Shown: positions 10,628-21,158, numbered from the stretch's first letter. The stretch is DNA of 64,000 bases from Nitrosomonas sp. (GCA_024281675.1 JAMXAG010000005.1:102879-166878), one strand, 5' to 3'. The notes: generated from the letters alone by a model not told the origin. Translations and numbers: made by a program.

Positions 10628-11266
10628 GTGACTGATATTGCAATTGTTGATTATGGGATGGGAAATCTTCGCTCCGTCCACAAAGCTTTGGAGCATGTTG
10701 CACCCGAAGCCTCGATCGTAGTGACGAATGATCCGCATGAAGTTGAAAAAGCTGACCGAGTCGTTGTTCCGGGACAAGGTGCTATGCGTAATTGCATGCA
10801 TGAGCTGGAAATACGCGGGTTACGTCAGGCAGTTATAAAGGCTGCTGAATATAAACCTTTTCTCGGTATTTGCATTGGTCTACAAATGCTATTTGAGGAA
10901 AGCGAGGAGGGACAAACTGAGGGGTTAAATATACTGCCTGGCAAGGTTGTCCATTTTCCAAAGTCAGCCATGAATACAGCTGATGGGCAAAAATTAAAAG
11001 TGCCGCATATGGGATGGAATCAGGTTTATCAGACCATGATGCATCCGCTGTGGGATGGTATTCGAGAAGATGCACGATTTTATTTTGTCCATAGTTATTA
11101 TGTTGAAACGCCAGATGTTGCATCGATTGCCGGCCGTAGTCACTACCCAATGCCGTTTACCTGTGCGGTTGCTAAAGATAATATTTTCGCGGTACAGTTT
11201 CATCCTGAGAAAAGCCAATCGGCTGGTTTGGCACTATTGAGTAATTTTGCCAAATGGGCACCGTAA
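10628..11266 (+). CDS. hisH: imidazole glycerol phosphate synthase, glutamine amidotransferase subunit
   Basis: HisH hydrolyses glutamine and channels ammonia to HisF. The 212-residue class I amidotransferase starts at GTG 10628. It has the IVDYGMGNLRSV start typical of HisH, the nucleophile Cys in FLGICIGLQMLFE, and the His-Glu pair in AVQFHPEKSQ. It sits between hisB and hisA in the usual order. Confidence 0.96.
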   Translation: MTDIAIVDYGMGNLRSVHKALEHVAPEASIVVTNDPHEVEKADRVVVPGQGAMRNCMHELEIRGLRQAVIKAAEYKPFLGICIGLQMLFEESEEGQTEGLNILPGKVVHFPKSAMNTADGQKLKVPHMGWNQVYQTMMHPLWDGIREDARFYFVHSYYVETPDVASIAGRSHYPMPFTCAVAKDNIFAVQFHPEKSQSAGLALLSNFAKWAP

Positions 11267-11328
11267 TCAATCATTCCGATAGTTAGGTAAATTAATGAGC
11301 ACTTTTCACGCATTAATCTTGATAAATC

Positions 11329-12084
11329 ATGTTGATAATTCCCGCAATTGATCTTAAAGACGGTGATTGTGTCCGTCTTAAGCAAGGCGTCATGGAGGAC
11401 GCAACGATATTCTCCAAAGAGCCAGGTGAAATGGCTTTGCACTGGTTAACCCAAGGAGCCAGAAGACTACACCTAGTTGATTTGAATGGTGCATTGGCTG
11501 GGAAACCTAAAAATGAACCGGCAATTCGTGAGATTGTGCAAGCCATCAATGGCCAAATTCCCATTCAACTCGGGGGCGGTATACGTGATTTGGATACCAT
11601 TGAGCGTTACCTGGATGATGGTATCAGCTATATGATCATCGGTACGGCTGCTATTAAGATACCGGGTTTTTTGCATGACGCATGCTATGCCTTTCCAGGA
11701 CAGATCATGGTTGGATTAGATGCGAAAGAAGGTAAAGTTGCTGTCGATGGTTGGTCAAAAATAACGGGGCATGATGTTGTGGATCTTGCGAAAAAATTCG
11801 AAGATTATGGTATCGAGGCTATTATTTATACGGATATCGGTAGGGACGGAATGCTCAGTGGCGTGAATACACAAGCTACGGTTGAATTAGCTAGACAACT
11901 CACGGTACCGGTGATTGCCAGTGGTGGCATTACCAATATTGACGATGTCCATAAATTATGTGAAATCGAGTCGGAAGGAATCATTGGCGCAATTACGGGA
12001 CGTGCTATTTATGAAGGCTCATTGGATTTCAAAGAGGCTCAAGTTTTGGCTGATAAACTTAGCGCTGCCAACACTATTCCTTAA
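11329..12084 (+). CDS. hisA: ProFAR isomerase
   Basis: HisA performs the Amadori isomerisation of ProFAR to PRFAR. The 251-residue TIM barrel begins [17 protein letters not shown], where the Asp in AIDLKDG is the catalytic base. It has the half-barrel phosphate loops QLGGGIRD and ASGGITN and the general acid Asp in [10 protein letters not shown]. It lies 62 bases after hisH. Confidence 0.96.
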   Translation: MLIIPAIDLKDGDCVRLKQGVMEDATIFSKEPGEMALHWLTQGARRLHLVDLNGALAGKPKNEPAIREIVQAINGQIPIQLGGGIRDLDTIERYLDDGISYMIIGTAAIKIPGFLHDACYAFPGQIMVGLDAKEGKVAVDGWSKITGHDVVDLAKKFEDYGIEAIIYTDIGRDGMLSGVNTQATVELARQLTVPVIASGGITNIDDVHKLCEIESEGIIGAITGRAIYEGSLDFKEAQVLADKLSAANTIP

Positions 12085-12169
12085 TACCCTATTCATTTAG
12101 TGTCCTTTATTACATCACAAGCCTTCTTTATTTTTTCATTATAATTATAAACGCATTCGTTTTTTCCTA

Positions 12170-12943
12170 ATGAGTCTTGCCAAACGTATTATTCCATGCC
12201 TGGATGTCACTAATGGGCGTGTTGTGAAAGGTGTTAATTTTGTTGAATTACGTGATGCCGGAGATCCGGTTGAGATTTCGCGCCGTTATGACGAACAAGG
12301 CGCAGATGAACTGACTTTCCTTGATATCACTGCAAGTTCCGATAATCGTGATTTAATTCTGCACATCATCGAGGCCGTTGCTGCACAGGTGTTTATACCT
12401 TTGACGGTTGGGGGCGGGGTACGACAGGTTGAGGATATTCGTAGATTATTGAATGCTGGTGCGGACAAGGTGAGTATCAATACTTCTGCGGTTATGAATC
12501 CACAGCTGATTGCTGAGGCGTCTGGTCATTATGGTTCGCAGTGTATTGTTGTAGCGATCGATGCGAAAAAAGTCAGCGCTCCAAACGATGCATCACGTTG
12601 GGAGGTGTTTACACATGGTGGCCGTAAAGCTACGGGTATTGATGCCATTGAATGGGCAAAAAAAATGCAGGCGCTAGGTGCTGGTGAAATTTTACTGACC
12701 AGTATGGATCGAGATGGTACACGTAATGGTTTTGATATCGCATTAACGCGTGCAGTATCAGATGCAGTCAGTATTCCGGTCATTGCCAGTGGTGGGGTTG
12801 GGAATCTTGATCATTTAGTGGATGGCATTCTGCGAGGCCACGCTGACGCCGTATTGGCAGCCAGTATTTTTCATTATGGAGAATTTACTGTGCAACATGC
12901 TAAGGAATATATGCAACAGCATGGTATCGAAGTTCGATTGTGA
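12170..12943 (+). CDS. hisF: imidazole glycerol phosphate synthase, cyclase subunit
   Basis: HisF takes ammonia from HisH and forms imidazoleglycerol phosphate and AICAR. The 257-residue barrel has the N-terminal [26 protein letters not shown], and [11 protein letters not shown] with the second catalytic Asp. The C-terminal ASGGVGN phosphate loop is intact. It follows hisA by 85 bases. Confidence 0.97.
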   Translation: MSLAKRIIPCLDVTNGRVVKGVNFVELRDAGDPVEISRRYDEQGADELTFLDITASSDNRDLILHIIEAVAAQVFIPLTVGGGVRQVEDIRRLLNAGADKVSINTSAVMNPQLIAEASGHYGSQCIVVAIDAKKVSAPNDASRWEVFTHGGRKATGIDAIEWAKKMQALGAGEILLTSMDRDGTRNGFDIALTRAVSDAVSIPVIASGGVGNLDHLVDGILRGHADAVLAASIFHYGEFTVQHAKEYMQQHGIEVRL

Positions 12944-13021
12944 TGTTAGAATAGCGATTATCACGGTGATCACGGTGGGTGATTACTTCAACCTTTAGTA
13001 TTGAATCATAATAATGTAACT

Positions 13022-13411
13022 ATGCCGGATGCGTGGCTTAATAAAATCAATTGGTCTGATGATGGTTTGATACCCGTTATAGCTCAAGAGTCTGATACAG
13101 GTAAAGTATTGATGTTTGCTTGGATGAACCGAGATGCATTGAAGCTTACAGTCGAAAAGAAGGAAGCGGTTTATTGGTCACGTTCTCGCAAAAAATTGTG
13201 GCATAAAGGGGAAGAATCTGGTCATACGCAAAAAATAAAAGCTATTTATCTGGATTGCGACGAAGATGTATTGCTTTTAGTCGTCGAGCAAACGGGTGGG
13301 ATTGCCTGTCATACCGGAAGACATCATTGTTTTTTTCAGAAACTGGAAAATGGTGAGTGGGTTATTTCTACTCCTGTTATAAAAGACCCGGAGCATATAT
13401 ATACTAAATGA
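13022..13411 (+). CDS. hisI: phosphoribosyl-AMP cyclohydrolase
   Basis: HisI opens the adenine ring of phosphoribosyl-AMP. The 129-residue form has [28 protein letters not shown] and the zinc ligands in DCDEDVLLL and [13 protein letters not shown]. The ATG at 13022 fits the family start better than the TTG at 13001. The stop codon overlaps the hisE start codon (ATGA), which implies translational coupling. Confidence 0.95.
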   Translation: MPDAWLNKINWSDDGLIPVIAQESDTGKVLMFAWMNRDALKLTVEKKEAVYWSRSRKKLWHKGEESGHTQKIKAIYLDCDEDVLLLVVEQTGGIACHTGRHHCFFQKLENGEWVISTPVIKDPEHIYTK

Positions 13412-13731
13412 ATCATTCGGCCATTTTAGATCGTCTTGCACAGTCCATTGAAGCACGAAAACAGGGAGATGCTGAAACTTCTTATGTGGCAAAATTGTTA
13501 CAGGGTGGTCAGGATAAAATCTTAAAGAAAATTGCTGAAGAATCTGCGGAAATATTGATGGCTTCGAAGGATGGTGACGTACATCAAGTCGTTTATGAAA
13601 CTGCGGATCTATGGTTTCATTGTATGATACTGCTGGCTTATCATGATGTAAGTCCTGATGATGTATTTAAAGAGCTTGAAAGACGTGAGGGAGTTTCTGG
13701 GATTACAGAGAAGAAATCAAGAATAACCTGA
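13408..13731 (+). CDS. hisE: phosphoribosyl-ATP pyrophosphatase
   Basis: HisE removes pyrophosphate from phosphoribosyl-ATP before HisI acts. The 107-residue all-alpha MazG-like protein contains [17 protein letters not shown] and [13 protein letters not shown], the metal-binding acidic helices. HisE and HisI are separate genes here but coupled by a four-base overlap. Confidence 0.95.
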   Translation: MNHSAILDRLAQSIEARKQGDAETSYVAKLLQGGQDKILKKIAEESAEILMASKDGDVHQVVYETADLWFHCMILLAYHDVSPDDVFKELERREGVSGITEKKSRIT

Positions 13732-13741
13732 TTGAGTGCCT

Positions 13742-14092
13742 ATGGATAACTGTATATTTTGTAAAATTATCAGAAAAGAGATTCCATGCAACAAGATCTA
13801 TGAGGATACTGAACTCATTATTTTTAATGATATCAATCCGGCTGCTCCAGTGCATTTTTTGATGATTCCCAAGCAGCACATTGATTCTCTTTATGATGCT
13901 CAAGACGATCAGCAGGCTCTTTTAGGTAAAATGCTGCTATTAGCGCCCAAATTGGCAAAAGAACAAGGTTGCGAAGATGGGTTTCGTGTCGTAATTAATA
14001 CAGGTCGTGTAGGTGGGCAAGAAGTTTTTCATTTACATATTCATGTTATTGGTGGCAGAGAACGATTGACCCCTATGATACATTCAAGTTGA
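13742..14092 (+). CDS. hinT: HIT-family nucleotide hydrolase (HinT-like)
   Basis: This 116-residue histidine triad protein probably hydrolyses adenosine phosphoramidates. CIFCKII at the N-terminus provides zinc-type Cys residues and the catalytic triad is HLHIHVIGG near the C-terminus. ATG 13742 is preferred to GTG 13736. It is ten bases after hisE and 45 before tatA, an arrangement common in betaproteobacteria. Confidence 0.9.
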   Translation: MDNCIFCKIIRKEIPCNKIYEDTELIIFNDINPAAPVHFLMIPKQHIDSLYDAQDDQQALLGKMLLLAPKLAKEQGCEDGFRVVINTGRVGGQEVFHLHIHVIGGRERLTPMIHSS

Positions 14093-14137
14093 AGGTGTTG
14101 CTTGTTACCTTACGCCAATCCATTCTAAGGAGAACTG

Positions 14138-14449
14138 ATGGGCACATTTAGTATTTGGCATTGGCTTATCGTACTAATTATTGTGGTGCTGGTCTTTGGT
14201 ACCAAGAAATTACGTAATTTAGGCAGTGACTTGGGCGGTGCGCTAAAAGGATTTAAAGACGGCATGAAGGAAGCGGATACAGGTCAGTCTGCTGCTTCGA
14301 CAACTCAGCAGACTGATGATCGTATCATTGACGTGCAAGCAAAAAGAGAAGATGCAGCACAAGCTTTTCACGACAATATCAACAAAGAACAGTCTATGGA
14401 TAAGCCTGCTTCATCGGTAAAAACAGACCATAACACCACTGTGAAATAA
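14138..14449 (+). CDS. tatA: twin-arginine translocase subunit TatA
   Basis: TatA forms the pore of the Tat system that exports folded proteins. The 103-residue protein has one N-terminal transmembrane helix (about 5-20), the [10 protein letters not shown] hinge and the amphipathic helix [18 protein letters not shown], then a polar tail. An AAGGAG site lies upstream of the ATG. It is the first of tatABC. Confidence 0.95.
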   Translation: MGTFSIWHWLIVLIIVVLVFGTKKLRNLGSDLGGALKGFKDGMKEADTGQSAASTTQQTDDRIIDVQAKREDAAQAFHDNINKEQSMDKPASSVKTDHNTTVK

Positions 14450-14493
14450 TATTTTTCAATTCGTGCAATCTCTATGATTGTGGAATAAAGGTT

Positions 14494-14871
14494 ATGTTTG
14501 ATATCAGTTTTATGGAGTTATTGGTTATTTCTTTGGTTGCATTGATTGTTATCGGTCCTGAACGGCTTCCGATCGTGGCCAAAACACTGGGTAATTTGTA
14601 TGGTCGCTGTCGTAGTTTTGTGTATAGTGTCAGAACTGATATCCATAATGAAATACGTATGGAGGAATTGAAAGAGATGCAATCTTCCATTGAAGAAACG
14701 GTTCATTCTGTGGAGCAGTCTGCGCAACATAATATCAATCAAATCAAAGCAGGTCTTACGGATGATTCTTCTATGGTAGAGGAAAATTTATCCTCGCGAA
14801 CAAGCACAAATCAGCCCGTCGCAAAACCTCAAACCGCTACTTCAACTAAGCATGACCCAAGCAATGGATAG
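14494..14871 (+). CDS. tatB: twin-arginine translocase subunit TatB
   Basis: TatB works with TatC in recognising twin-arginine signal peptides. The 125-residue protein begins MFDISFMELLVISLVAL, has the TatB-type GPERLPIVAKTLG hinge, a long amphipathic helix and a low-complexity acidic tail. It lies 44 bases after tatA and 24 before tatC. Confidence 0.94.
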   Translation: MFDISFMELLVISLVALIVIGPERLPIVAKTLGNLYGRCRSFVYSVRTDIHNEIRMEELKEMQSSIEETVHSVEQSAQHNINQIKAGLTDDSSMVEENLSSRTSTNQPVAKPQTATSTKHDPSNG

Positions 14872-14895
14872 CTTGGCTGCAGCAATAATACAGCG

Positions 14896-15666
14896 ATGAT
14901 TGAAGGCTCATTACTATCGCATTTAGTTGAATTACGCGCCAGAGCCATACGTATTTTAGGCGTTATCATGCTAGGGTTTTTTCCATGTGCTTTTTTTGCT
15001 CGTGAGCTATACACCTTGCTTGCGCAACCACTTTTAGAAAAGCTACCACAAGGGGGGCAAATGATTGCTACCGATGTGGCAACTCCGTTTTTTGTACCAA
15101 TGAAAGTTGCTTTGATGGTTGCTTTCGTATTGACGCTACCACACACTTTGTATCAAATCTGGGCTTTTGTCGCACCCGGATTGTATATGCATGAAAAGCG
15201 CATGGCTTTGCCATTGGTTATTGGCAGCAGTTTACTGTTTTTTTCAGGAATGGCCTTTGCCTACTTCGCTGCTTTGCCATTGGTATTTGAGTTCATTACC
15301 TATTTTGCTCCAGAAGGCGTCGCCGTTATGACGGATATTGGTAATTACCTGAGCTTTGTATTATCCATGTTCTTGGCTTTTGGTATTACGTTTGAAGTAC
15401 CGGTGTTTGTCATTATTCTAGTTAGAACCGGTGTAATCACCATTGAGAAACTCAAAGAAATTCGCCCTTACGTTATCGTATCAGCGTTTGTCATCGCAGC
15501 CATTTTCACGCCGCCCGATGTTATTTCACAATTTATGTTAGCAGTGCCACTATGCCTCTTATATGAATTGGGCATAATCATCGCGACTTTTATCGCTTCC
15601 AAAGATGGCGCTGCTATCCAGTCTACAACTTCATCAGGGCAACCTGGACAAAATAGTAAGGAGTAG
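14896..15666 (+). CDS. tatC: twin-arginine translocase subunit TatC
   Basis: TatC is the multi-spanning receptor of the Tat pathway. The 256-residue protein starts MIEGSLLSHLVELRARAIR, which is the family signature, and has six hydrophobic segments including the QIWAFVAPGLY region and FGITFEVPVFVIILVR. FTPPDVISQ is present near the C-terminus. It ends the his-tat run. Confidence 0.96.
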   Translation: MIEGSLLSHLVELRARAIRILGVIMLGFFPCAFFARELYTLLAQPLLEKLPQGGQMIATDVATPFFVPMKVALMVAFVLTLPHTLYQIWAFVAPGLYMHEKRMALPLVIGSSLLFFSGMAFAYFAALPLVFEFITYFAPEGVAVMTDIGNYLSFVLSMFLAFGITFEVPVFVIILVRTGVITIEKLKEIRPYVIVSAFVIAAIFTPPDVISQFMLAVPLCLLYELGIIIATFIASKDGAAIQSTTSSGQPGQNSKE

Positions 15667-15813
15667 GAATAGCCCTACAGAGATGAATTAATCGTTCATT
15701 TGATTGATTGCTATCCGGTTAATAATAAGAAACGCGAAACCAATACACGGGATTCTCATCCAAGTGTCGTGGAAGCGGATGTTTTCTGATAATCGTACGC
15801 AAGGAGCTGATCA

Positions 15814-16398
15814 ATGTCGAAAAATAAGTTTCTGGATGGCGTTAAACGTGCACGGTTAAATTGGTGTGTAATTACTATGATACCGATATTCCTCGCGCAA
15901 TTTGCTATGGCGCAAGCTCCTGGGATTCATAATCCTGCCGATGCAAATCAAACACAACAACCAATAATGCCAACATTGCCTGAAAATTTACCGGAATCTA
16001 ATACTAAGCCAGCTCGAAAAATTCACCGCATCGGTACTGCCATTCCTGCGCCATCCAATGCAGTCAGTATTAAAAGTACTGAAGCAGGCATGATTCGTAG
16101 ACCTGCGCCATTACTATCCTCTTCAGGCTGCACGAACTGCGGTGTTGTCGATTTTGTCAATCAATCTCTGCAAGGCAATCAGATGAATGCTATTGTCAAT
16201 GGTGTTGTGGCTGGGACAATTGCGAGAGAAGTCATTCGTCCTAGAAATACAGAGAATAACCTCAATTCTCCTTATCATGTCGGCGTCACATTAAATGATG
16301 GCCGGCAAGCTGTCATTGCGTTACCCGATGCATCCAACTTGCAACAAGGTGATCGCATTAAACTTATCGATGGTACATTATTCATTGATCGCGAATAA
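15814..16398 (+). CDS. exported protein with glycine-zipper/SlyB-like C-terminal half
   Basis: This 194-residue protein has an N-terminal signal-like segment ending near AQFAMAQA (about 24-34), then a proline-rich linker. The C-terminal half starts CTNCGVV and contains NAIVNGVVAGTIAREV, a short glycine-zipper-like helix. It is followed by YHVGVTLNDGRQAVIALP and LQQGDRIKL, which resemble the C-terminal domain of SlyB/Pcp outer-membrane lipoproteins. An AAGGAG site precedes the ATG. It probably acts in the envelope; no precise function is assigned. Confidence 0.7.
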   Translation: MSKNKFLDGVKRARLNWCVITMIPIFLAQFAMAQAPGIHNPADANQTQQPIMPTLPENLPESNTKPARKIHRIGTAIPAPSNAVSIKSTEAGMIRRPAPLLSSSGCTNCGVVDFVNQSLQGNQMNAIVNGVVAGTIAREVIRPRNTENNLNSPYHVGVTLNDGRQAVIALPDASNLQQGDRIKLIDGTLFIDRE

Positions 16399-16448
16399 CG
16401 TATCAATCCATGTATATATCACAACGAAAAGGTATGCCACGTTGAGGT

Positions 16449-18848
16449 TTGTCGTTGAATAACGGGGAAACAAAACACATAGAATTACCCATCACTGGTA
16501 TGACTTGTGCTGCATGCGCAAACCGGATCGAAAGAAATCTGAATAAATTGCCGGGTGTTGAAGCTGCTGTCAACTTTGCCAATGAAAAGGCACATATCAA
16601 TTACGATACCAGTCTAGTTGATATGCCTAAACTGATTCATGCAGTTGAGAAATCGGGTTTCCAGATTGCACCTCAATGGGTACAGCTCCAGTTACAGAAT
16701 ATGACCTGTGCTGCTTGTGCTGGACATATCGAGAAGGCACTTACGAAGCTTCCTGGCGTTACTGCCCAAGTGAATGTTGCCACCGAAACCGCTAAAGTTA
16801 GTTTTGTACCGGGTTTGGTGAGTTTGACTGATTTAATTGATGTAGTCGAAAAAGCCGGCTACGGTGCTAACGAAATGACCGAATTTACGCATAGTGCTGA
16901 AAAAGCGCGGCGCTCGGCTACGTATCAGGCGGAATTGCGGTTGTTTTGGATTTCAGTGGTTTTAACGTTGCCTTTGGTGTTGCAGATGGGCGCCATGTTT
17001 GTTGGGCATCATGACATGGATGTATTGCCACGCTGGTTGCAATGGTTGTTAGCGACCCCCGTTCAATTCTGGATTGGTAAGCGTTTCTACCTCGGTGCTT
17101 GGCATGCACTCCGAAGTGGTGGTGCCAATATGGATGTATTGGTTGCATTAGGCACTAGCATGGCGTATTTTTTCAGTGCCGTTGTTACGGTATTTTCATT
17201 CGATCAGCATGTTTATTTTGAAGCCAGCGCAGCTATTATTACGCTTGTATTGCTGGGTAAATTGATGGAAGCTCGCGCCAAAAGTAGAACCTCGGAGGTT
17301 ATCGAGGCATTGATTCGGTTGCAGCCAAAAACGGCAAGAGTCGAACGTAACGGTGAGGTTGTCAAAATTTTAGCAAATACACTACAAATCAATGATATCT
17401 TTATTGTTCGCTCAGGAGAAAGTATTCCAGTTGATGGTGTCGTAATTGAGGGTGCTTCCAGCGTCAACGAATCCATGCTTACGGGTGAAAGTTTGCCGGT
17501 TAGTAAACAAACCAATGATCAGGTTTTTGCGGCGACCCTTAATCAGCAGGGCTTACTGAAATGTCGTGCGACCAGTGTGGGTGCAGATACTCAATTGGCA
17601 GCTATCATTCGCTTAGTTGAAGAAGCGCAAGGTTCTAAAGCACCAATCCAACGTATGGCCGATACAGTTTCGGGTTATTTTGTTCCGGTTGTTGTAGGGA
17701 TCAGTGTGTTGACGCTGATGATCACATGGTTGCTTGCTGGTAATTTTGTTTTGGCGCTCGTTAATTCGATTGCTGTGTTGGTGATTGCTTGTCCTTGCGC
17801 GCTGGGCTTAGCTACGCCTACAGCTATTATGGTAGGTACTGGACGTGGTGTTCAGGCAGGTGTATTGGTTAGAAATGCTGCAGCACTGGAGCGTGCCGAA
17901 AAAATTCAAATTATTGTAATCGATAAAACTGGTACTCTCACTGAGGGTAAACCTGTTGTCACCGATGTGCTTCCGATAGGAGCTATCTCGGCCAATGATT
18001 TGCTACAAATTGTAGCCTCATTAGAGCAAGGATCTGAGCACCCATTGGCTCGAGCGATATTGGATAGTGCACATCAAGCACAATTTTCGTTACTGCCGAT
18101 TCAAGATTTCTGCGCAGTGGTTGGTAGTGGTGTAAAAGCACGCATTCATGATTTGGGCTATATGCTCGGCTCCCCTAAATTTTTGTTACAGCAGGGTGCG
18201 GCCATTGACGAAGGTAAAATTGCCACTTTACAGGCGGAGGGGAAAACTGTGATTGGCGTAGCTTATACTGCTGAACACGATACGCGGGTCTTGGGTTATG
18301 TTGCGATTGCCGATCGCTTACGCGATACGTCCATTGAGGCAGTCAAGAAATTACGGTCCATGAATATCGATGTGGTGATGCTCACGGGTGATAATGCACT
18401 GACTGCTCATGCGGTTGCTAAACGTATTGGGATTAGTGATTTTCGTGCTGAGGTGCCGCCACAAGATAAAGCCGCAGAAATCAAGAAATTGAAATCTTCT
18501 GGAAAAATCGTTGGCATGGTGGGCGATGGCATTAACGATGCACCTGCATTGGCTGCTGCAGATGTTAGTTTTTCTATCGGTGCAGGATCGGATATTGCCA
18601 TTGAAGCAGCCGATGTTACATTGATTCGCAATGATTTAATCAGTGTTGTGGATGCCATATTGTTATCGCGCGCTACGCTTAGCAAAATTCGCCAAAACCT
18701 CTTCTTTGCATTTTTCTATAATGTGCTTGGCATTCCGCTCGCAGCCATGGGCATGCTCAATCCAGTCATTGCTGGTGCTGCCATGGCGATGAGTTCAGTT
18801 TCCGTTGTTACCAATTCACTTTTGTTAAAACACAAGAAAATCAATTAA
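16449..18848 (+). CDS. copA: copper-translocating P-type ATPase (CopA-like)
   Basis: This 799-residue inner-membrane pump exports Cu(I) from the cytoplasm. It has two N-terminal heavy-metal-associated domains (GMTCAAC with Cys 20 and 23; MTCAAC with Cys 87 and 90) and the CPC metal site at 448-450. The phosphorylated Asp is residue 492 in DKTGTLTEG, and TGES and [10 protein letters not shown] are present. No good ATG exists, so a TTG at 16449 or 16455 is the likely start. Copper handling suits an ammonia oxidiser whose monooxygenase is copper-dependent, but that link is inference. Confidence 0.92.
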   Translation: MSLNNGETKHIELPITGMTCAACANRIERNLNKLPGVEAAVNFANEKAHINYDTSLVDMPKLIHAVEKSGFQIAPQWVQLQLQNMTCAACAGHIEKALTKLPGVTAQVNVATETAKVSFVPGLVSLTDLIDVVEKAGYGANEMTEFTHSAEKARRSATYQAELRLFWISVVLTLPLVLQMGAMFVGHHDMDVLPRWLQWLLATPVQFWIGKRFYLGAWHALRSGGANMDVLVALGTSMAYFFSAVVTVFSFDQHVYFEASAAIITLVLLGKLMEARAKSRTSEVIEALIRLQPKTARVERNGEVVKILANTLQINDIFIVRSGESIPVDGVVIEGASSVNESMLTGESLPVSKQTNDQVFAATLNQQGLLKCRATSVGADTQLAAIIRLVEEAQGSKAPIQRMADTVSGYFVPVVVGISVLTLMITWLLAGNFVLALVNSIAVLVIACPCALGLATPTAIMVGTGRGVQAGVLVRNAAALERAEKIQIIVIDKTGTLTEGKPVVTDVLPIGAISANDLLQIVASLEQGSEHPLARAILDSAHQAQFSLLPIQDFCAVVGSGVKARIHDLGYMLGSPKFLLQQGAAIDEGKIATLQAEGKTVIGVAYTAEHDTRVLGYVAIADRLRDTSIEAVKKLRSMNIDVVMLTGDNALTAHAVAKRIGISDFRAEVPPQDKAAEIKKLKSSGKIVGMVGDGINDAPALAAADVSFSIGAGSDIAIEAADVTLIRNDLISVVDAILLSRATLSKIRQNLFFAFFYNVLGIPLAAMGMLNPVIAGAAMAMSSVSVVTNSLLLKHKKIN

Positions 18849-18990
18849 CGCTATCGCAATGTGCGGGTACGGTTATTCTCAGTTGTATTAACAAGTTACC
18901 CGATGTAAAAAAAGAATGAGACTGAATTGCCTGCAACGTTAAAGTTTCAAAAATGTCTTTTCCTTCAAGGGCATTTCAATTTCTTATTCA

Positions 18991-19104
18991 TTACATTGTT
19001 TTCTTAAACAGTTCTACTAAAAACTGATATAGCGATGATCCGCCATAGGCTATGGCAACGATCATTGCTATTGCTGCGATACCGTATAAAATCTTGTTAA
19101 TCAT
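18991..19104 (-). CDS. small single-span membrane peptide, 37 residues
   Basis: This short gene begins at ATG 19104, eight bases after an AGAGGAA ribosome binding site, and ends at TAA 18991. It starts MINKILYGIAAIAMIVAIAY, giving one hydrophobic helix (about 4-20), followed by GGSSLYQFLVEL and a basic end (KK near the C-terminus). The strong ribosome binding site, the clean membrane helix and an otherwise empty 800-base gap support a real gene. No family is recognised and no function is proposed. Confidence 0.55.
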   Translation of the reverse strand: MINKILYGIAAIAMIVAIAYGGSSLYQFLVELFKKTM

Positions 19105-19258
19105 ACATTCAATTCCTCTTAGTTCTATTAGTTGTAATTACCGGTAGATCGGTTTGAAGTATTTATGTGGTTAAGTGGCACAGTAAGTCTACCGCTATCG
19201 CTTATTTTGTAGGGGAGTTCCTTCGCTTTAGCTTGACGTACTGCGACATTCGTGAGCA

Positions 19259-19297
19259 TTTGATGGTATCGAAAGTATCAATAAAAATACCATCAAA
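19259..19297. repeat. perfect 11-bp inverted repeat
   Basis: TTTGATGGTAT at 19259-19269 is matched exactly by ATACCATCAAA at 19287-19297 with a 17-base spacer, and GATGGTAT recurs just after, at about 19300-19307. There is no T-run after either arm, so a simple terminator is unlikely. It lies between the tRNA-Leu and the small membrane peptide gene and could be a regulator site or a structured RNA. Confidence 0.6.
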
Positions 19298-19397
19298 GTG
19301 ATGGTATGTACAGATTTCTTATGATACAGTATGAAACCATTGAATCTTGTAAAAGCTAATAAATTCAAAGGATTTGATGCAATATGAAATTTGAAAG

Positions 19398-19487
19398 TGG
19401 TGCCCGGAGCCGGAGTCGAACCGGCACGGGCGGTTTAAGCCCGAGGGATTTTAAGTCCCTTGTGTCTACCTATTTCACCACCCGGGC
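19398..19487 (-). tRNA. tRNA-Leu (anticodon UAA)
   Basis: On the minus strand the 5' acceptor GCCCGGG pairs with the 3' TCCGGGC, followed by A73 and an encoded CCA at 19400-19398. The anticodon stem-loop GGGACTTAAAATCCC gives anticodon TAA. A long variable arm marks a class II tRNA, and the T-loop GGTTCGACTCC is standard. Leu-UAA is the only assignment that fits. Confidence 0.96.
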
Positions 19488-19658
19488 GATCAAATTTTGT
19501 TAGTCCCACTAAAAGTTTTTTCTTCAAGGCAGCGGGAAGCTCAAGAGTAATATTATAACCTGAAGTCAGGCATTTTAGTAAGGGTTACTCTGTATAAGTC
19601 GACAGAGAATATCATTCTAATAGACGTAAGCGATAATAATCCAACCCCATTAAATAGT

Positions 19659-21158
19659 ATGCAATATCACAAAAGAATCGGATTTCAGAAAATCAAAAGT
19701 AAGGCAATTTCATTGGACTGTATAGTGACAACAATTTTGTTTAATATACTGATTCAAAATGTTTTTGCTATGCCTATTTATAATGAAGAAAAAACTTCTA
19801 CGATAAGCGATCAGAAGAATGTTGCTATTACGATCTACAATGAAGATCTTGCGTTGGTGAAAGATTTGCGTCGAATAAAACTGAATCAGGATTTCAATCG
19901 GTTAGCTTGGCGTGATGTATCGGCACGAATTCGTTCTGAAACGGCCATATTACGTAGCCTCAATTACCCTTCCGGATTTCGTTTGATTGAACAAAATTTT
20001 GATTTTGATTTATTGACACCTAGCAAATTGTTGGAGAAATATATTGGACAGGAAATTATTGTAGCGCGAATCAATCCAGCCTCTGGCACTGAAGCCAGAG
20101 AAACAGCTAAAGTGCTTGCGACTAATGAAGGTATCGTTCTGAAATATAGTGATCGTATTGAAACCGAGATTTTGGGTCGATTGGTGTTTCCAGGTGTGCC
20201 AGATAACCTACGTGATAAACCAACTTTGCTGATTTCTTTACGCAACACCTCAGAAAATGAGCATGATTTTGAGCTTTCTTATTTGACTTCCGGATTGTCT
20301 TGGCATGCTGACTATGTTGCAGCGCTAAATGAGCAGGACAGTGTTTTGGATTTGAATGGATTGGTTACTTTAACAAACCAGAGTGGTACTACTTATCGCG
20401 ATGCTCAATTACAACTGGTCGCTGGCGACATCAATCAAGTGCAACCGGCATTTGGACGAGCAGCTAAGATGATGGAAATGAATACAAATGCAATGTCGGA
20501 TGCGGTACCAATGAAGCAAGAATCTTTTTTTGATTACCACTTATACACGTTGCAGCATCCTACAACGGTATCTGAAAACCAAACCAAGCAAGTGGCGTTA
20601 ATGTCAGCGGTAAATGTGCCTGTTACTAAAGAGTATTTACTGCAAGGCTCAGATTATTACTATTTTGGACAATACAATACCATTGAACAAAAGAAATCAG
20701 TCGCAGTGTACATCGGTTTTCTGAATAAAGGAGAAGGTTTGGGCGTTCCCTTGCCAAAAGGTGTGATGCGCGTTTACAAAAAAGATTTAGTAGGAAACAG
20801 CCAATTTGTCGGCGAGGATCGAATTGAACATACGCCGAAACATGAATTGATACGCCTAAAATTAGGTAATGCTTTTGATATCACTGCCAATAGACTGCAA
20901 ACTGATTTTCAGCAGATTCCAGCTAATTCGCCGAACCATCCAGGGATTTTTGAGACCGCTTATCAAATTACGATAAAAAATGCTAAGAAGGAAGCGGTTA
21001 CCGTACAAATTCAGGAGCCTATGCCAGGGGACTGGAAAATTCTATCGGAAACATTGCCACACGAAAAAAAAGCGGCTAGCCTAGTTGAGTGGAAAGTTGT
21101 TGTGGCTGCAGAAAGCGAAACGGTACTGACATACCGTGTCCGCGTTAAATTGAAATAA
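19659..21158 (+). CDS. DUF4139 domain-containing exported protein
   Basis: This 499-residue protein has a hydrophobic segment near residues 24-38 (probable signal or anchor), then a long beta-rich region. It matches DUF4139 in overall pattern: AITIYNEDLALVKDLR, the LSYLTSGLSWHADYVAAL core, and a C-terminal immunoglobulin-like stretch with ITIKNAKKEAVTVQIQEPMP. The family is of unknown function and usually periplasmic or secreted. It stands alone between tRNA-Leu and the converging histidine kinase gene. Confidence 0.78.
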   Translation: MQYHKRIGFQKIKSKAISLDCIVTTILFNILIQNVFAMPIYNEEKTSTISDQKNVAITIYNEDLALVKDLRRIKLNQDFNRLAWRDVSARIRSETAILRSLNYPSGFRLIEQNFDFDLLTPSKLLEKYIGQEIIVARINPASGTEARETAKVLATNEGIVLKYSDRIETEILGRLVFPGVPDNLRDKPTLLISLRNTSENEHDFELSYLTSGLSWHADYVAALNEQDSVLDLNGLVTLTNQSGTTYRDAQLQLVAGDINQVQPAFGRAAKMMEMNTNAMSDAVPMKQESFFDYHLYTLQHPTTVSENQTKQVALMSAVNVPVTKEYLLQGSDYYYFGQYNTIEQKKSVAVYIGFLNKGEGLGVPLPKGVMRVYKKDLVGNSQFVGEDRIEHTPKHELIRLKLGNAFDITANRLQTDFQQIPANSPNHPGIFETAYQITIKNAKKEAVTVQIQEPMPGDWKILSETLPHEKKAASLVEWKVVVAAESETVLTYRVRVKLK

